Shown in pieces: positions 50,685-59,822 of a stretch of DNA of 64,000 nucleotides. The notes below the pieces were generated by a model. The model did no database searches, had not been told where the DNA came from, and saw nothing but the letters and a program-made list of their open reading frames with translations. The stretch is from positions 434,001-498,000 of the forward strand of contig NZ_CP029192.1 of NCBI RefSeq assembly GCF_008642315.1. The letters are read 5' to 3'. Origin of the DNA: Streptomyces venezuelae (GTDB taxonomy: Bacteria > Actinomycetota > Actinomycetes > Streptomycetales > Streptomycetaceae). Within the stretch, counting starts at the first letter, position 1. Every line of letters begins with the position of its first letter. Made by a program: the position numbers and the translations under genes.

Positions 50685-50724
50685 CCGTCCGCAACCGTCC
50701 GCAGCCGTCCGCAGCCGTCCGCAA
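50685..50724 (+). repeat. Four tandem decamers between two genes
   Basis: CCGTCCGCAA, CCGTCCGCAG, CCGTCCGCAG, CCGTCCGCAA fill the gap from just after the TGA at 50682-50684 to just before the AAAAGGG ribosome site of the next gene. It could be a replication-slippage array or a repeated protein/RNA binding site. Confidence 0.8.
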
Positions 50725-50740
50725 CGAAAAGGGACCGCCG

Positions 50741-51481
50741 ATGATCGAGAGTTTCGCCATCGTCCTGGGCGTCGCCCTGCTCGCCGCGACGGTCGTCCTG
50801 ATCAAACACAGGTTCTGGCCGCCGGGACCGGATGACGAACCCCGCGAGGACGTCGCCGAGTACATCTCGATGATGGTCGGCGTGCTGTACGCCCTCGTCC
50901 TCGGCCTCGCCCTGGTGTCGGTGTGGGACGCCCACTCGGGAGCCGAGGACCACACCGCCGCCGAGGCCAGCGCCGCGCACCAGATCCATCTGCTCGCGTC
51001 AGGTCTGCCCGCACGGCAGGGCGACCGGATGCGCGGCGAGATCGAGTCGTACGTCCGGCACGTCGCCGACACCGAGTGGCCCGCCATGGCCGAGCGCGCA
51101 CCGCTCGGCACGACGGGCTGGCAACTGCTCGACAAGGTGCGCGCGACGAGTCAGGTGCCCGCCGACGCCACGCCGGCCCAGCAGGCGACGGGCCAGGAGA
51201 CGCTGGCACAACTGAGCATCCTCGACGAGGCACGCCGCGGACGTGAGGCCGACTCCGCGGAGCAGCTGTCCCCGGTGATCTGGTTCGGCCTGATCGTCGG
51301 CGGCGTCCTCACCATCGCCTTCATGTTCATGTTCGGCGTGCGGCGCAGCTTCACGCACGTCGTGATGGTGATGGGCCTCTCCGGCCTGATCACCTTCACC
51401 GTCCTCCTCATCTACCAGATGGACAGCCCCTTCGCCGGCCTGTTCGCCGTCGACGCGACTCCGTTCACGCGCTACTTCTGA
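50741..51481 (+). CDS. DUF4239 (bestrophin-like) membrane protein
   Basis: A 246-residue protein with an N-terminal membrane helix (ESFAIVLGVALLAATVVLI), a second near VGVLYALVLGLALVSVWDAH, a long helical cytoplasmic middle (EIESYVRHVADTEWP) and two C-terminal helices (VIWFGLIVGGVLTIAFMFMFG, HVVMVMGLSGLITFTVLLIY). This is the DUF4239 pattern, distantly related to bestrophin channels. AAAAGGGA precedes the ATG. Probably co-transcribed with the surface protein. Its stop region overlaps the convergent oxidoreductase by 10 bases. Confidence 0.88.
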   Translation: MIESFAIVLGVALLAATVVLIKHRFWPPGPDDEPREDVAEYISMMVGVLYALVLGLALVSVWDAHSGAEDHTAAEASAAHQIHLLASGLPARQGDRMRGEIESYVRHVADTEWPAMAERAPLGTTGWQLLDKVRATSQVPADATPAQQATGQETLAQLSILDEARRGREADSAEQLSPVIWFGLIVGGVLTIAFMFMFGVRRSFTHVVMVMGLSGLITFTVLLIYQMDSPFAGLFAVDATPFTRYF

Positions 51482-53052
51482 CCGGCCCGACCGGCTCCGG
51501 CGTCCGCCTCCAGCGCCGCCATCGCGGCGTTGTGCCCGGGGATGCCGCTGACACCGCCGCCGCGCACTGCGCCCGCGCCGCACAGCAGCACGTTGGCGTG
51601 CCGGGTCTCCACGCCCCAACGGCCGGTGCTCTCCTGGGCGTAGGGGAAGGCGAGGTCGCGGTGGAAGATGTTGCCGCCGGGCAGCCGTAGGTCCCGTTCC
51701 AGGTCGAGCGGGGTCTTCGCCTCGATGCAGGGGCGGCCCTGCGCGTCGAGGGCCAGACAGTCGGCGATCGGCTCGGCGAGGTGGGCGTCGAGCTGGGCGA
51801 GGGTGGACTTCAGGAGTTCGGCGCGCGCGGTGTCGTGGTCGCCGCCGAAGAGCCGGGCGGGTGTGTGCAGACCGAAGAGAGTGAGGGTCTGGCAGCCGCG
51901 CTCGACGAGGTCGGGCCCGAGGATGGTGGGGTCGGTGAGGGAGTGGCAGTAGATCTCGGAGGGCGGGGCGGCGGGCAGCGTACCGGCGGCGGCCTGGGCG
52001 TACGCGGTCCCCAACTCCGCGTAGCCCTCGGCGATGTGGAAGGTTCCCGCGAAGGCCTCGCGCGGGTCGACGGTCGTGTCCCGGAGCCGCGGCAGCCGTT
52101 CGAGCAGCATGTTGACCTTGAACTGGGCGCCTTCGGCCGGCTCGGGCGGCTCGTCGCCGAGCAGTCCCGCGAGGGCCTCCGGTGAGGCGTTGACCAGGAC
52201 GTGGCGTGCGGAGGCGGTGTGTTCGGCGCCCTCCGTCCGGTACGCCACCTCGGCGTGCCGCCCATCGGTGTCGATCCGCGTCACCTCGCACCCCGTGCGC
52301 AGCCGCGCGCCCGACATGCGCGCCGAGTCGGCGATGGCGGAGGTGAGGGCGCCCATGCCGCCGACGGGCACGTTCCAGTCGCCGGTGCCGCCGCCGATGA
52401 CGTGGTAGAGGAAGCAGCGGTTCTGTCGCAGGGACGGATCGTGGGCGTCGGCGAACGTGCCGATGAGGGCGTCGGTGAGGACGACGCCGCGCACCAGGTC
52501 GTCGGCGAAGCGCTCCTCGATGGCGGTGCCGATCGGCTCTTCGAAGAGGGTGCGCCACGCGGTGTCGTCGTCGACGCGGGCGCGCAGCTCGGCGCGGCTC
52601 GGCAGGGGTTCGGTGAGTGTGGGGAAGACGCGGCGGGCGACCTCGCCGGTCATGGTGTAGAACGCGCGCCAGGCGTCGTACTCGCGCTGTCCGCCGGTGA
52701 GCCGCGCGAAGGCCTGCCGGGTGCGGGCCTCGCCGCCGCCCACGAGGAGGCCGGTGGGGCGGCCGTCCCGGTCGGTGGGGGTGTAGGAGGAGATGGTGCG
52801 GGTGCGCACCCTGAAGTTGAGGTCGAGATCCCGGACGATCTTCTTCGGCAGCAGGCTGACGAGGTACGAGTAGCGGGAGAGCCGCGCGTCGACCCCGGGG
52901 AAGGGGCGGCTGGAGACGGCGGCGCCCCCGGTTCCGGAGAGCCGCTCCAGGAGCAGCACGGACCGTCCGGCGCGGGCGAGATAGGCGGCGGCGACAAGGC
53001 CGTTGTGGCCACCGCCGACGATGACGGCGTCGTACGCATCACGATCGGGCAT
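51472..53052 (-). CDS. Phytoene-desaturase-like FAD-dependent oxidoreductase
   Basis: A 526-residue flavoprotein. The FAD-binding Rossmann motif is AVIVGGGHNGLVAAAYLARAG followed by the acidic LLLERLSGTGGAA. A C-terminal FAD-contact region is VLLCGAGAVRGGGVSGIPGHN. The middle (NRCFLYHVIGGGTGDWNVPV, GGMGALTSAIADSA) matches the NAD(P)/FAD-dependent, PDS-like dehydrogenases. No carotenoid genes are nearby, so the substrate is unknown. AGGAAGAG precedes the ATG at 53052. It is a single-gene unit. Confidence 0.9.
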   Translation of the reverse strand: MPDRDAYDAVIVGGGHNGLVAAAYLARAGRSVLLLERLSGTGGAAVSSRPFPGVDARLSRYSYLVSLLPKKIVRDLDLNFRVRTRTISSYTPTDRDGRPTGLLVGGGEARTRQAFARLTGGQREYDAWRAFYTMTGEVARRVFPTLTEPLPSRAELRARVDDDTAWRTLFEEPIGTAIEERFADDLVRGVVLTDALIGTFADAHDPSLRQNRCFLYHVIGGGTGDWNVPVGGMGALTSAIADSARMSGARLRTGCEVTRIDTDGRHAEVAYRTEGAEHTASARHVLVNASPEALAGLLGDEPPEPAEGAQFKVNMLLERLPRLRDTTVDPREAFAGTFHIAEGYAELGTAYAQAAAGTLPAAPPSEIYCHSLTDPTILGPDLVERGCQTLTLFGLHTPARLFGGDHDTARAELLKSTLAQLDAHLAEPIADCLALDAQGRPCIEAKTPLDLERDLRLPGGNIFHRDLAFPYAQESTGRWGVETRHANVLLCGAGAVRGGGVSGIPGHNAAMAALEADAGAGRAGQK

Positions 53053-53482
53053 GGCTCTTCCTAGCACGAGGCGCCCGGCTCGCGGACCGGCCGCCGCCCG
53101 TGGCGCACCGAACCGCGCCGGGCAGCGCCACACCTTCCTGACCGCTCGCAGGTCCGGGGTGCGCGGGGGCTCGCCTACCTGGTGTGCGCCTAGGCGGTGT
53201 CCGTGATCCAGTCGGCGACCGCCGCGGCGAGCTGCGACAAACCCGCTTCTGCCGGTTCGCAGTACTCATGCCTCCGGCCGGGTTGCGCCCCGGCTGATAC
53301 ACGGCTGCGACCGGACCGCCGGGTCGATGATGCAGAGTCGGGCGGGCCCGGCGTGAGTGGCTTCGGCTCGGCGATGCCGTGTGCCATGTCTGACATATGG
53401 TTCGAAGGGGACACCGGTGACAGCGGCCGGGTCCCTCCGGGCACCCGCCGGACCCCCGCGACGTTCGAAAGGCCCCGCTCTC
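53053..53482. other. 430-bp intergenic region
   Basis: Between the divergent oxidoreductase and response-regulator genes. On the minus strand, a frame ending near 53190 has a plausible tail (CEPAEAGLSQLAAAVADWIT) but no convincing N-terminus, so it may be a gene remnant. I see no hairpin that I would call a terminator. A promoter for the regulator is likely near GTCTGACATATGG (about 53388-53400) but is not resolved. Confidence 0.4.
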
Positions 53483-54208
53483 ATGTCGTCCAGCCCGCCA
53501 CCCGAAACCGCCGAGCACGTCTTGCTGGTGGAGGACGACGACCTGATGCGTCGCTCCTTCGGTTCGGCCCTGGAGCGGTACGGCTATCGGGTGCGGACCG
53601 CGAGCGACGGCCTGGAGGGCCTGGAGCGCTTCCGCGAGGAGGACTTCGACCTGCTCGTCCTCGACGTGATGCTGCCCGGCCTCGACGGCATCGGACTGTG
53701 CCGCAGGGTCCGCGAGACCAGCCTCGTGCCCGTGCTGATGATGTCGGCGCGCGGCGACGGACTCGACGTGGTCGCCGGTCTGGAGGCCGGCGCCGACGAC
53801 TACGTGGTCAAGCCCGTCGACACCTACGTCCTGGTCGCACGGATCCGATCCCTCCTGCGCCGCGCGACGTACCCGCGGCTCGCGGCCGCGCCCGGCACGG
53901 AGCAGGCGCCGCCGACCGGCCCCGGCGTGCTGGAGTTCGGCGATCTGCGCATCGACATGGGCGGCATGGTCGTGACCGTCGGCGGTGCGCCCGTCGCACT
54001 GACACCCACCGAGCTGAAGCTGCTGCTGGAGTTCGCGGCCGAGCCGGGGATCGTCCTCGACCGGCACGCGCTGCTGCGCAACGTGTGGGACTACGGCTGG
54101 GACGCCGACACCCGCGTCGTCGACCTGTGTGTCCAGCGGCTCCGCAGGAAGATCGGCCGGGACCGCATCGAGACCGTCCGCGGCTTCGGCTACAAGCTCA
54201 GGCGCTGA
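53483..54208 (+). CDS. OmpR/PhoB-family response regulator
   Basis: A 241-residue regulator: receiver domain (EHVLLVEDDDLMRRSFGSAL, phospho-acceptor Asp61 in LLVLDVMLPGLDG, LMMSARGDGLD, Lys in DDYVVKPVD) and a winged helix (LTPTELKLLLEFAAEPG, VVDLCVQRLRRKIGRDRIET, VRGFGYKLRR). GAAAGG precedes the ATG. The kinase starts 1 base after its stop, and an ABC/FtsX exporter follows, an order common for peptide-antibiotic or envelope-stress sensing modules. Confidence 0.92.
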   Translation: MSSSPPPETAEHVLLVEDDDLMRRSFGSALERYGYRVRTASDGLEGLERFREEDFDLLVLDVMLPGLDGIGLCRRVRETSLVPVLMMSARGDGLDVVAGLEAGADDYVVKPVDTYVLVARIRSLLRRATYPRLAAAPGTEQAPPTGPGVLEFGDLRIDMGGMVVTVGGAPVALTPTELKLLLEFAAEPGIVLDRHALLRNVWDYGWDADTRVVDLCVQRLRRKIGRDRIETVRGFGYKLRR

Positions 54209-54209
54209 C

Positions 54210-55487
54210 GTGGCACGGAACGCCACGGCACGGAACGCCCCCGGCCGCTCGCCCAGGTCCGGCAGCATGCCCGTGCGGTGGAAGATCGCGGCCCTCGCGG
54301 CGGCCTGCGCCGGACTGGTCGCCGCCACCGTGGGCGTGATGGTGCACGTGTGGACCCGGTGGGACATCCAGGCCCGCGCCGAGGCCGAGGCGCTCAACAA
54401 GCTGTACTCGGCGGTGGACACGTATCGTCGCGGCGACATCCTGGCGGATGGCGTACGGGTCGATCCACCCGACCTGCCCTCCGCTCTGCGCGAACCGCCC
54501 GACGGCGAGCGGCACAGCGTCTACGACGGGCGGGTGGACGGGAACCTCGGCCCCTCGATGTGGGCGGCCCAGCGGGTCGGCGGCCCCGGCAGCAAGGTCC
54601 TGGCGTTCCAGGTGAACATGGGCCCGCAGATGCACGGCCTCGAGCGTCTCGACATGAGTATGACGGTCGCCTCGCTGGCAGCCCTGGCCGTGGTGACGCC
54701 CCTCGCGGTCCTCGGCTCGGGAGTCCTGGGCCGCAGGCTGCACCGCGTGTCGCAGACCGCGGGCCGCATCTCCGCCGGGGACCTGGACGCCCGTACCGGC
54801 CCCACCAAGGGGCGCGACGAGATCTCCGGCATCGCGGCCGCCGTCGACGCGATGGCGGACGGCCTGGCGCGACAGCTGCACTCCGAGCGCCGGTTCACCG
54901 CGGACGTCGCGCACGAACTGCGGACCCCGGTCGGCGGTCTGCTGGCCGCCGCCGATCTGCTGCCCGCCGGTGAGACCGAGGACGCGCTGCGGGCCAGGAT
55001 CCGTGACCTGCGCGACCTGGTCGAGGATCTGCTGGAGGTCTCCCGTCTCGACGCGGGCGCCGAACAACCGGCCCGTACGTCCGTCCCGCTCGACGCGGTG
55101 GTGCGGGAGGCGGTCGCGCGCACCGGGTTGCCCACGGAAGTCGTCACGACGGCCCAGCCGACGGTACGGACCGACCCCCGGCGGCTCGAACGGATCGTCG
55201 GCAATCTCGTCGTCAACGCGCATCGGCACGGCCGCACGCCCGTGGAGGTCACCGTCGCCGAGAACGCCGTCACGGTCCGCGATCACGGTCCCGGCTTCCC
55301 CGCCGACCTGCTGCGGGAGGGGCCCCGCCGATTCCGTACGGGCGCGCGGGAACGCGGCGGCGGCCACGGTCTGGGCCTGACCATCGCCCTGGGCCAGGCC
55401 CGGGTGCTGGGGGCGGAGCTGCGGCTGGGCACGGCCGAGGACGAGGGCGGCGGCGCGGTCGCCGCCCTGCACCTGCCGCGGAACTGA
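54210..55487 (+). CDS. Sensor histidine kinase
   Basis: A 425-residue kinase. TM1 is at about residues 25-48, a short extracytoplasmic part of about 100 residues follows, TM2 is at about 150-172, then HAMP (RRLHRVSQTAGRISAGDLDA), the phospho-acceptor His235 in FTADVAHELRTPVGG, and the ATPase domain with IVGNLVVNAHRHG (N box), VRDHGPGFP (G1) and GGGHGLGLTIAL (G2). The start at GTG 54210 follows the regulator stop directly; ATG 54267 is an alternative. The small sensor domain suits kinases that monitor an adjacent ABC transporter or the membrane. Confidence 0.88.
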   Translation: MARNATARNAPGRSPRSGSMPVRWKIAALAAACAGLVAATVGVMVHVWTRWDIQARAEAEALNKLYSAVDTYRRGDILADGVRVDPPDLPSALREPPDGERHSVYDGRVDGNLGPSMWAAQRVGGPGSKVLAFQVNMGPQMHGLERLDMSMTVASLAALAVVTPLAVLGSGVLGRRLHRVSQTAGRISAGDLDARTGPTKGRDEISGIAAAVDAMADGLARQLHSERRFTADVAHELRTPVGGLLAAADLLPAGETEDALRARIRDLRDLVEDLLEVSRLDAGAEQPARTSVPLDAVVREAVARTGLPTEVVTTAQPTVRTDPRRLERIVGNLVVNAHRHGRTPVEVTVAENAVTVRDHGPGFPADLLREGPRRFRTGARERGGGHGLGLTIALGQARVLGAELRLGTAEDEGGGAVAALHLPRN

Positions 55488-55546
55488 TACGCCGTGGCGC
55501 GGGCGCGGATCAGCCGCTGATACACCGCTCGCGGAGCCTTCGACGT

Positions 55547-55613
55547 GTACGTCACGCAGACGCGTACGCCACGCACACGCGTACGCCACCACGCAGACGC
55601 GTACGCCACGCAC
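55547..55613 (+). repeat. 17-bp tandem repeat before the ABC transporter
   Basis: Unit GTACGYCACGCANACGC is repeated: 55547-55563, 55564-55580, a third with a 3-base insertion at 55581-55600, and a partial fourth at 55601-55613. It lies 17 bases before the ABC ATG and 60 bases after the kinase stop. Each boundary carries the palindrome ACGCGT. It may be the binding site of the neighbouring response regulator or a slippage array. Confidence 0.7.
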
Positions 55614-55629
55614 CGAGAAGGAGTCCTTC

Positions 55630-56400
55630 ATGACCGTCGCCCCGAGCCCCGCCGGCCAAGGCCCCGTCGCCGCGGCCGCCCGCGATCTGCACAAGACCTA
55701 CGGCCGCGGCGAGACCCGTGTCAGCGCCCTCGACGGCGTCGACATCTCCTTCCGGCAGGGCGAGTTCACCGCGATCATGGGCCCGTCCGGCAGCGGCAAG
55801 TCGACGCTGATGCACTGCGTGGCGGGACTGGACTCGTTCACGTCGGGATCCGTGCGCATCGGCACCACGGAACTGGGCCGACTCGACGACAGACAGCTGA
55901 CCGAACTGCGCAGGGACCGTATCGGCTTCGTCTTCCAGGCGTTCCACCTGCTGCCCACGCTGACCGCTCTGGAGAACATCACCCTGCCCCTGACCATCGC
56001 GGGGCGCCACCCGGACCGGCAGTGGCTGGACCACGTGATCGCCATGGTCGGCCTGACCGGACGGCTGCACCACCGGCCCGCCGAGCTCTCCGGCGGGCAG
56101 CAGCAGCGCGTCGCCGTCGCCCGCGCGCTCGCGGCACAACCGTCGATCGTCTTCGCCGACGAGCCGACGGGGAACCTCGACTCACGCACCGGTGCGGAGA
56201 TCCTCGGCTTCCTCCGCGACTCGGTGCGCGACCTGGGCCAGACCGTGGTCATGGTCACCCACGATCCTGTCGCCGCCGGTTACGCGGACCGTGTCGTCTT
56301 CCTCGCCGACGGCCGCGTCTTCGACGAGATGGTGCGGCCGAGCGCGGAGCGGGTGCTCGAACGCATGAAGGACTTCGACCCGCGCGCCGTCACCGTCTGA
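55630..56400 (+). CDS. ABC transporter ATPase (LolD/MacB-like)
   Basis: A 256-residue ATPase with Walker A GPSGSGKST, the Q-loop FVFQAFHLLPTLTALENI, signature LSGGQQQRVAVARALAAQPS, Walker B IVFADEPTGNLDSRTG and the switch His in VVMVTHDPVAA. The LLPTLTALEN and GNLDSRTG motifs are those of MacB/LolD/FtsE-type exporters that work with FtsX permeases. GAAGGAG precedes the ATG. The permease is the next gene. Confidence 0.93.
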   Translation: MTVAPSPAGQGPVAAAARDLHKTYGRGETRVSALDGVDISFRQGEFTAIMGPSGSGKSTLMHCVAGLDSFTSGSVRIGTTELGRLDDRQLTELRRDRIGFVFQAFHLLPTLTALENITLPLTIAGRHPDRQWLDHVIAMVGLTGRLHHRPAELSGGQQQRVAVARALAAQPSIVFADEPTGNLDSRTGAEILGFLRDSVRDLGQTVVMVTHDPVAAGYADRVVFLADGRVFDEMVRPSAERVLERMKDFDPRAVTV

Positions 56401-56516
56401 GGCATCTGCATCTGCATCTGCCCACGTCTCGCGCCCTCTCCCCCGACCTCTCCCTCCCCCCCGGCTCCCTCCCTCCCCGGTGGGAGGGCACCGGCCTGCC
56501 CCAGGATCCGTATCCC

Positions 56517-59078
56517 ATGTTCCGTACCGCCCTGCGCAACGTCCTCGCGCACAAAGCGCGTCTGCTGATGACCGCGCTCGCTGTCGTCCTCGGTGTCGCG
56601 TTCGCCACCGGCAGTCTCGTCTTCAGCCAGACCCGGTCCGACGCCGCCGCCGAACAGGCCTCGGCGGGCTACGACCGCATCGCCGTCAACGTCGGCGTCG
56701 ACGCCGTGCCGGACGGCGGGGCGCCGACCGGCCTGGACGAGCGGCTCGCATCCCGGCTCGCCCGGGTTCCCGGCGTCGCGCACGCCGCGAACCGCGTCGA
56801 CGGCTCCGCCGCAGTGGCCGACCGGAACGGCCGGCTGCTCGGCGACGGCGACTCCCACCGCGGCAGCAACTACGCCCCGGCCGACCGGCACGGCACGGAA
56901 GGCACCGACGGCACCGACCCCGCGTACCGCTTCACCGCCGGCCACGGCCCGACCCACGACGACGAGATCGCACTCGACGCGTCCACCGCGGCGCGGGGCG
57001 GCTACCGGGCGGGCGACCGCGTCCGCGTGGGCACGGGCCAGGCCGCGGCGACGTACCGCCTCAGCGGTGTCTTCCGCTCCGACGGCCACCGCCTGACCGA
57101 CGGCGGCACCCTCACCCTGTTCACGACGCGGACCGCCCAGCGCCTCTTCGCCACGCCCGGTCACGTACAGAGCATCGAGCTGGCCGCGGAGAGCGGCATC
57201 AGCGCACCCGAACTCGCCGAACGTGTCGAAAAGTTGCTGCCGAAGGGAGCCGGCGCCGTGACCGGCGCGACGCTCGGCCGCATCCAGGCGAACCTCGCCT
57301 CCAGCGACCAGGACACCATGGGTCAGATCCTGCTCGGCTTCTCGCTGGTGGCGATGTTCGTGGCCGCGTTCCTGATCTCCAACACGTTCACCATGCTGAT
57401 CGGGCGCCGTACCCGCGAACTGGCCCTGCTGCGTCTGCTCGGCGCCTCGGGCCGGCAGGTACGCCGCATCCTGCTCGCCGAGTCCGTCCTGGTCGGCTCC
57501 GTCGCCTCCGCGCTCGGCCTGCTCATCGGCACCGGCGTCGCCGCCGCCCTGAACCGACTCCTCGGCACGGCGAGCAGCCCGGCGGGCCCGCTCGTCCTGT
57601 CGCCCGCCACCCTGCTCGGCACCATGCTGCTGGGCACCGCGATGACGGTCGTCGCCGCGTGGCTGCCCGCCCGCCGGGCCATGTCCATCGCCCCCGTCAC
57701 CGCACTCACCGGCAGCGACACTCCGACGCCCGCCACGGCACGCTCCCCGCGCACGGCCGTCGGCGCCGCGCTGACGGGGATCGGTGTCCTGGTCGTGGTG
57801 TACGGGGCCGTGGGCGCGGGACCCGACGCACGCACCGTCATCGGCCTGGGGACCCTCCTCGCCGTGGTCGGCGTACTCGGCCTGATTCCGCTCCTCGCCC
57901 GGCCGTTCGTCGCCGTGCTGCGCCCCCTGCTGCTACGGATCAGTCCGGTCCAGGGCGTCCTCGCCACCCGCAACACGACGCGCGACCCGCGCCGCACCGG
58001 CGCCACGGCCGCCGCCCTCACCGTCGCGCTGGCGCTCGCCTCCGGCCTGTCCGTACTCGGCGCCTCGGCAAGCCACTACCTGGAGCGGGCCACCACGCAC
58101 GACTTCACCGCGGACTACCTGGTCAAGCCCGCTGTCGACAGCGCGCGGCTGACCGCGGCCAACACGAAGGCGGCCGCCGGGACGCCGGGCGCCACGGTCA
58201 GCGGACTCAACCAGTCCACCGGCTATGTGCTCGGCGGCAGCCCGGCGGTACTGACCGGCGTGGACCCCACCGCCGTCGGGCGGCTGATGCGCTACGACCT
58301 CGTCGGCGGGTCGCTCGACGCCCTCACCCGAGGCCGGATCGCGGTCGCCGACTACAAGGCGAAGGAGGCCGGCTGGCACGTGGGCCAGAGCCTGCCCGTG
58401 CGCCGCGGCGGGAAGAGCGGCCGGGTCACCGTCGGCGCCATCTACCGCGCCGACCCCCAGAGCAACCTGCTCCCCAGCATCACCGCGGCCGACTCCCTCG
58501 TGGCCCGCTACGACGAGAGCCCGCACACCCACGTCATCCTGGTCGCCACGGACCGGACGAGCGGCGGCGCGAGCCCGGCGACGTACAGCGCACTCACCCA
58601 CGCCCTCGGCGACGACCCGGCCCTGGCCGTCCTCGACCGGAGCGCGGTCGAGGACGAGTACAGCGGCGACATCGGCGACCAGCTCGACATCTTCTACGCC
58701 CTGCTGACCATGGCGGCCCTGATCGCCGGGCTCGGCGTCACCAACACGCTGGCCCTGTCGGTCCTGGAACGACAGAAGGAGATCGGCACCCTGCGGGCCG
58801 TCGGCCTGGCCCGCGCCCAAGTCACCCGCATGATCCGCTGGGAGGCCCTGATCGTCGGCGCGTTCGGCGCGACCCTCGGCACGCTGCTCGGCATCTTCCT
58901 GGGCTGGGCCCTGGGCCGCACCCTTCAGGACACCGTCTCCGGCTACACGCTGGTACTGCCCTGGGGACGCCTGGCCGCCGGCATCGCGCTCGCGATGACG
59001 ATCGCGCTGCTCGCGTCCTTGTGGCCCGCCCGCAAGGCGTCCCGAGTGGCCATCACCACGGCGACGTCCGCAGCCTGA
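56517..59078 (+). CDS. FtsX/MacB-type ABC permease
   Basis: An 853-residue permease with two FtsX domains. TM1 is at MTALAVVLGVAFATGSLVF, then a large extracytoplasmic domain (MacB_PCD-like). A first three-helix core follows (LLGFSLVAMFVAAFLISNTFTMLIGRRTRELALLRLLGASGRQVRR), then two central helices, a second extracytoplasmic domain, and a final core (LTMAALIAGLGVTNTLALSV, RQKEIGTLRAVGLARAQVTR, LPWGRLAAGIALAMTIALLAS). The repeated RELALLRLLGA/KEIGTLRAVGL motifs couple to the ATPase. It probably moves lipids, peptides or antibiotics, or transmits force to a wall hydrolase. Co-location with the two-component genes suggests sensing or export of an envelope-active compound. Confidence 0.92.
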   Translation: MFRTALRNVLAHKARLLMTALAVVLGVAFATGSLVFSQTRSDAAAEQASAGYDRIAVNVGVDAVPDGGAPTGLDERLASRLARVPGVAHAANRVDGSAAVADRNGRLLGDGDSHRGSNYAPADRHGTEGTDGTDPAYRFTAGHGPTHDDEIALDASTAARGGYRAGDRVRVGTGQAAATYRLSGVFRSDGHRLTDGGTLTLFTTRTAQRLFATPGHVQSIELAAESGISAPELAERVEKLLPKGAGAVTGATLGRIQANLASSDQDTMGQILLGFSLVAMFVAAFLISNTFTMLIGRRTRELALLRLLGASGRQVRRILLAESVLVGSVASALGLLIGTGVAAALNRLLGTASSPAGPLVLSPATLLGTMLLGTAMTVVAAWLPARRAMSIAPVTALTGSDTPTPATARSPRTAVGAALTGIGVLVVVYGAVGAGPDARTVIGLGTLLAVVGVLGLIPLLARPFVAVLRPLLLRISPVQGVLATRNTTRDPRRTGATAAALTVALALASGLSVLGASASHYLERATTHDFTADYLVKPAVDSARLTAANTKAAAGTPGATVSGLNQSTGYVLGGSPAVLTGVDPTAVGRLMRYDLVGGSLDALTRGRIAVADYKAKEAGWHVGQSLPVRRGGKSGRVTVGAIYRADPQSNLLPSITAADSLVARYDESPHTHVILVATDRTSGGASPATYSALTHALGDDPALAVLDRSAVEDEYSGDIGDQLDIFYALLTMAALIAGLGVTNTLALSVLERQKEIGTLRAVGLARAQVTRMIRWEALIVGAFGATLGTLLGIFLGWALGRTLQDTVSGYTLVLPWGRLAAGIALAMTIALLASLWPARKASRVAITTATSAA

Positions 59079-59135
59079 CGCCGGGCCGGGCCCCTCCACC
59101 CCGTAGCACGAGGGCAGGCAACGACAATATGTGAC

Positions 59136-59669
59136 ATGCACGTCGATACACGCCCCCGCCACCACTACGTCAACCGACCCGCGCGCCGCGCCGCCTGGGT
59201 GGTCACGTCGCTGATGGTGTCGGTGGCGGTGTGGTTCCTGTTCTTCGACGGCGAACGGCCGTCCGGCCCATGGGAGGTCGTCCTGGCCGTCGCGCTCCCG
59301 TGCGCGGTCATCTGGACGCTGATCAGAACGGCGCTCGCCCCGTACGTTGGGTGGGACGACCAACAACTCGTCGTCCGCAACCCGTTCTTCACGTACGAGG
59401 TGCCCCTCTCCGGTGTGCGGCTGCTCGGCCGCGCGGGCCGGGGCGGGGCGCTGGAGGTGGAGAGCATCGGGACGGTGCTGCCGTGGGCGATGACGCGCTC
59501 GGTGTTCGACGGGCGCCGGGCGGGGGCTGCGCGGCGCGAATTGCGGCACGCGGTGCGGCAGGCAGCCGGCACAGCGACGACGCCGGGGCGACGCCGCTTC
59601 CGCGTCGCGTGGTCGGACATCCTGCTCGCTCCGATGCTGGGGGCGGCCGCCTGGGCATTCATGCCCTGA
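59136..59669 (+). CDS. Membrane protein with PH-like domain
   Basis: A 177-residue protein with two N-terminal membrane helices (AAWVVTSLMVSVAVWFLFF and WEVVLAVALPCAVIWTLIRTAL), a small beta-rich PH-like segment (YVGWDDQQLVVRNPFFTYEV, VRLLGRAGRGGALEVES) and a hydrophobic end (ILLAPMLGAAAWAFMP). Typical of small PH-domain membrane proteins of Streptomyces of unknown role. A CAATAT (59125-59130) five bases before the ATG hints at a leaderless start. Confidence 0.75.
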   Translation: MHVDTRPRHHYVNRPARRAAWVVTSLMVSVAVWFLFFDGERPSGPWEVVLAVALPCAVIWTLIRTALAPYVGWDDQQLVVRNPFFTYEVPLSGVRLLGRAGRGGALEVESIGTVLPWAMTRSVFDGRRAGAARRELRHAVRQAAGTATTPGRRRFRVAWSDILLAPMLGAAAWAFMP

Positions 59670-59822
59670 GCGCCACCGGCATCCGGAGGCGCCGGTAGCC
59701 CTCCTCGGCCGAACTGCTTCCCTCGACATGGCCGCAAAGCCCTCTTGTCGCGTTCCGGCGGGCCCTCCACACTGCGGGGCACGGGACTTGGGGAGCTTGG
59801 AATCCTGAAAGCTTGGGAGCCG

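Noticed and set aside
53190-53444. 84-codon minus-strand frame with a protein-like tail
   Set aside because: Only the last ~25 residues look natural; no start or domain. Mentioned as a possible remnant in the intergenic entry.
50685-55613. Possible CRISPR array from the decamer and 17-bp repeats
   Set aside because: The repeats are contiguous without unique spacers and no cas gene is present.
56480-59134. 884-codon frame within the FtsX permease gene
   Set aside because: Shifted frame of the permease; Arg/Pro/His-rich and without hydrophobic helices.
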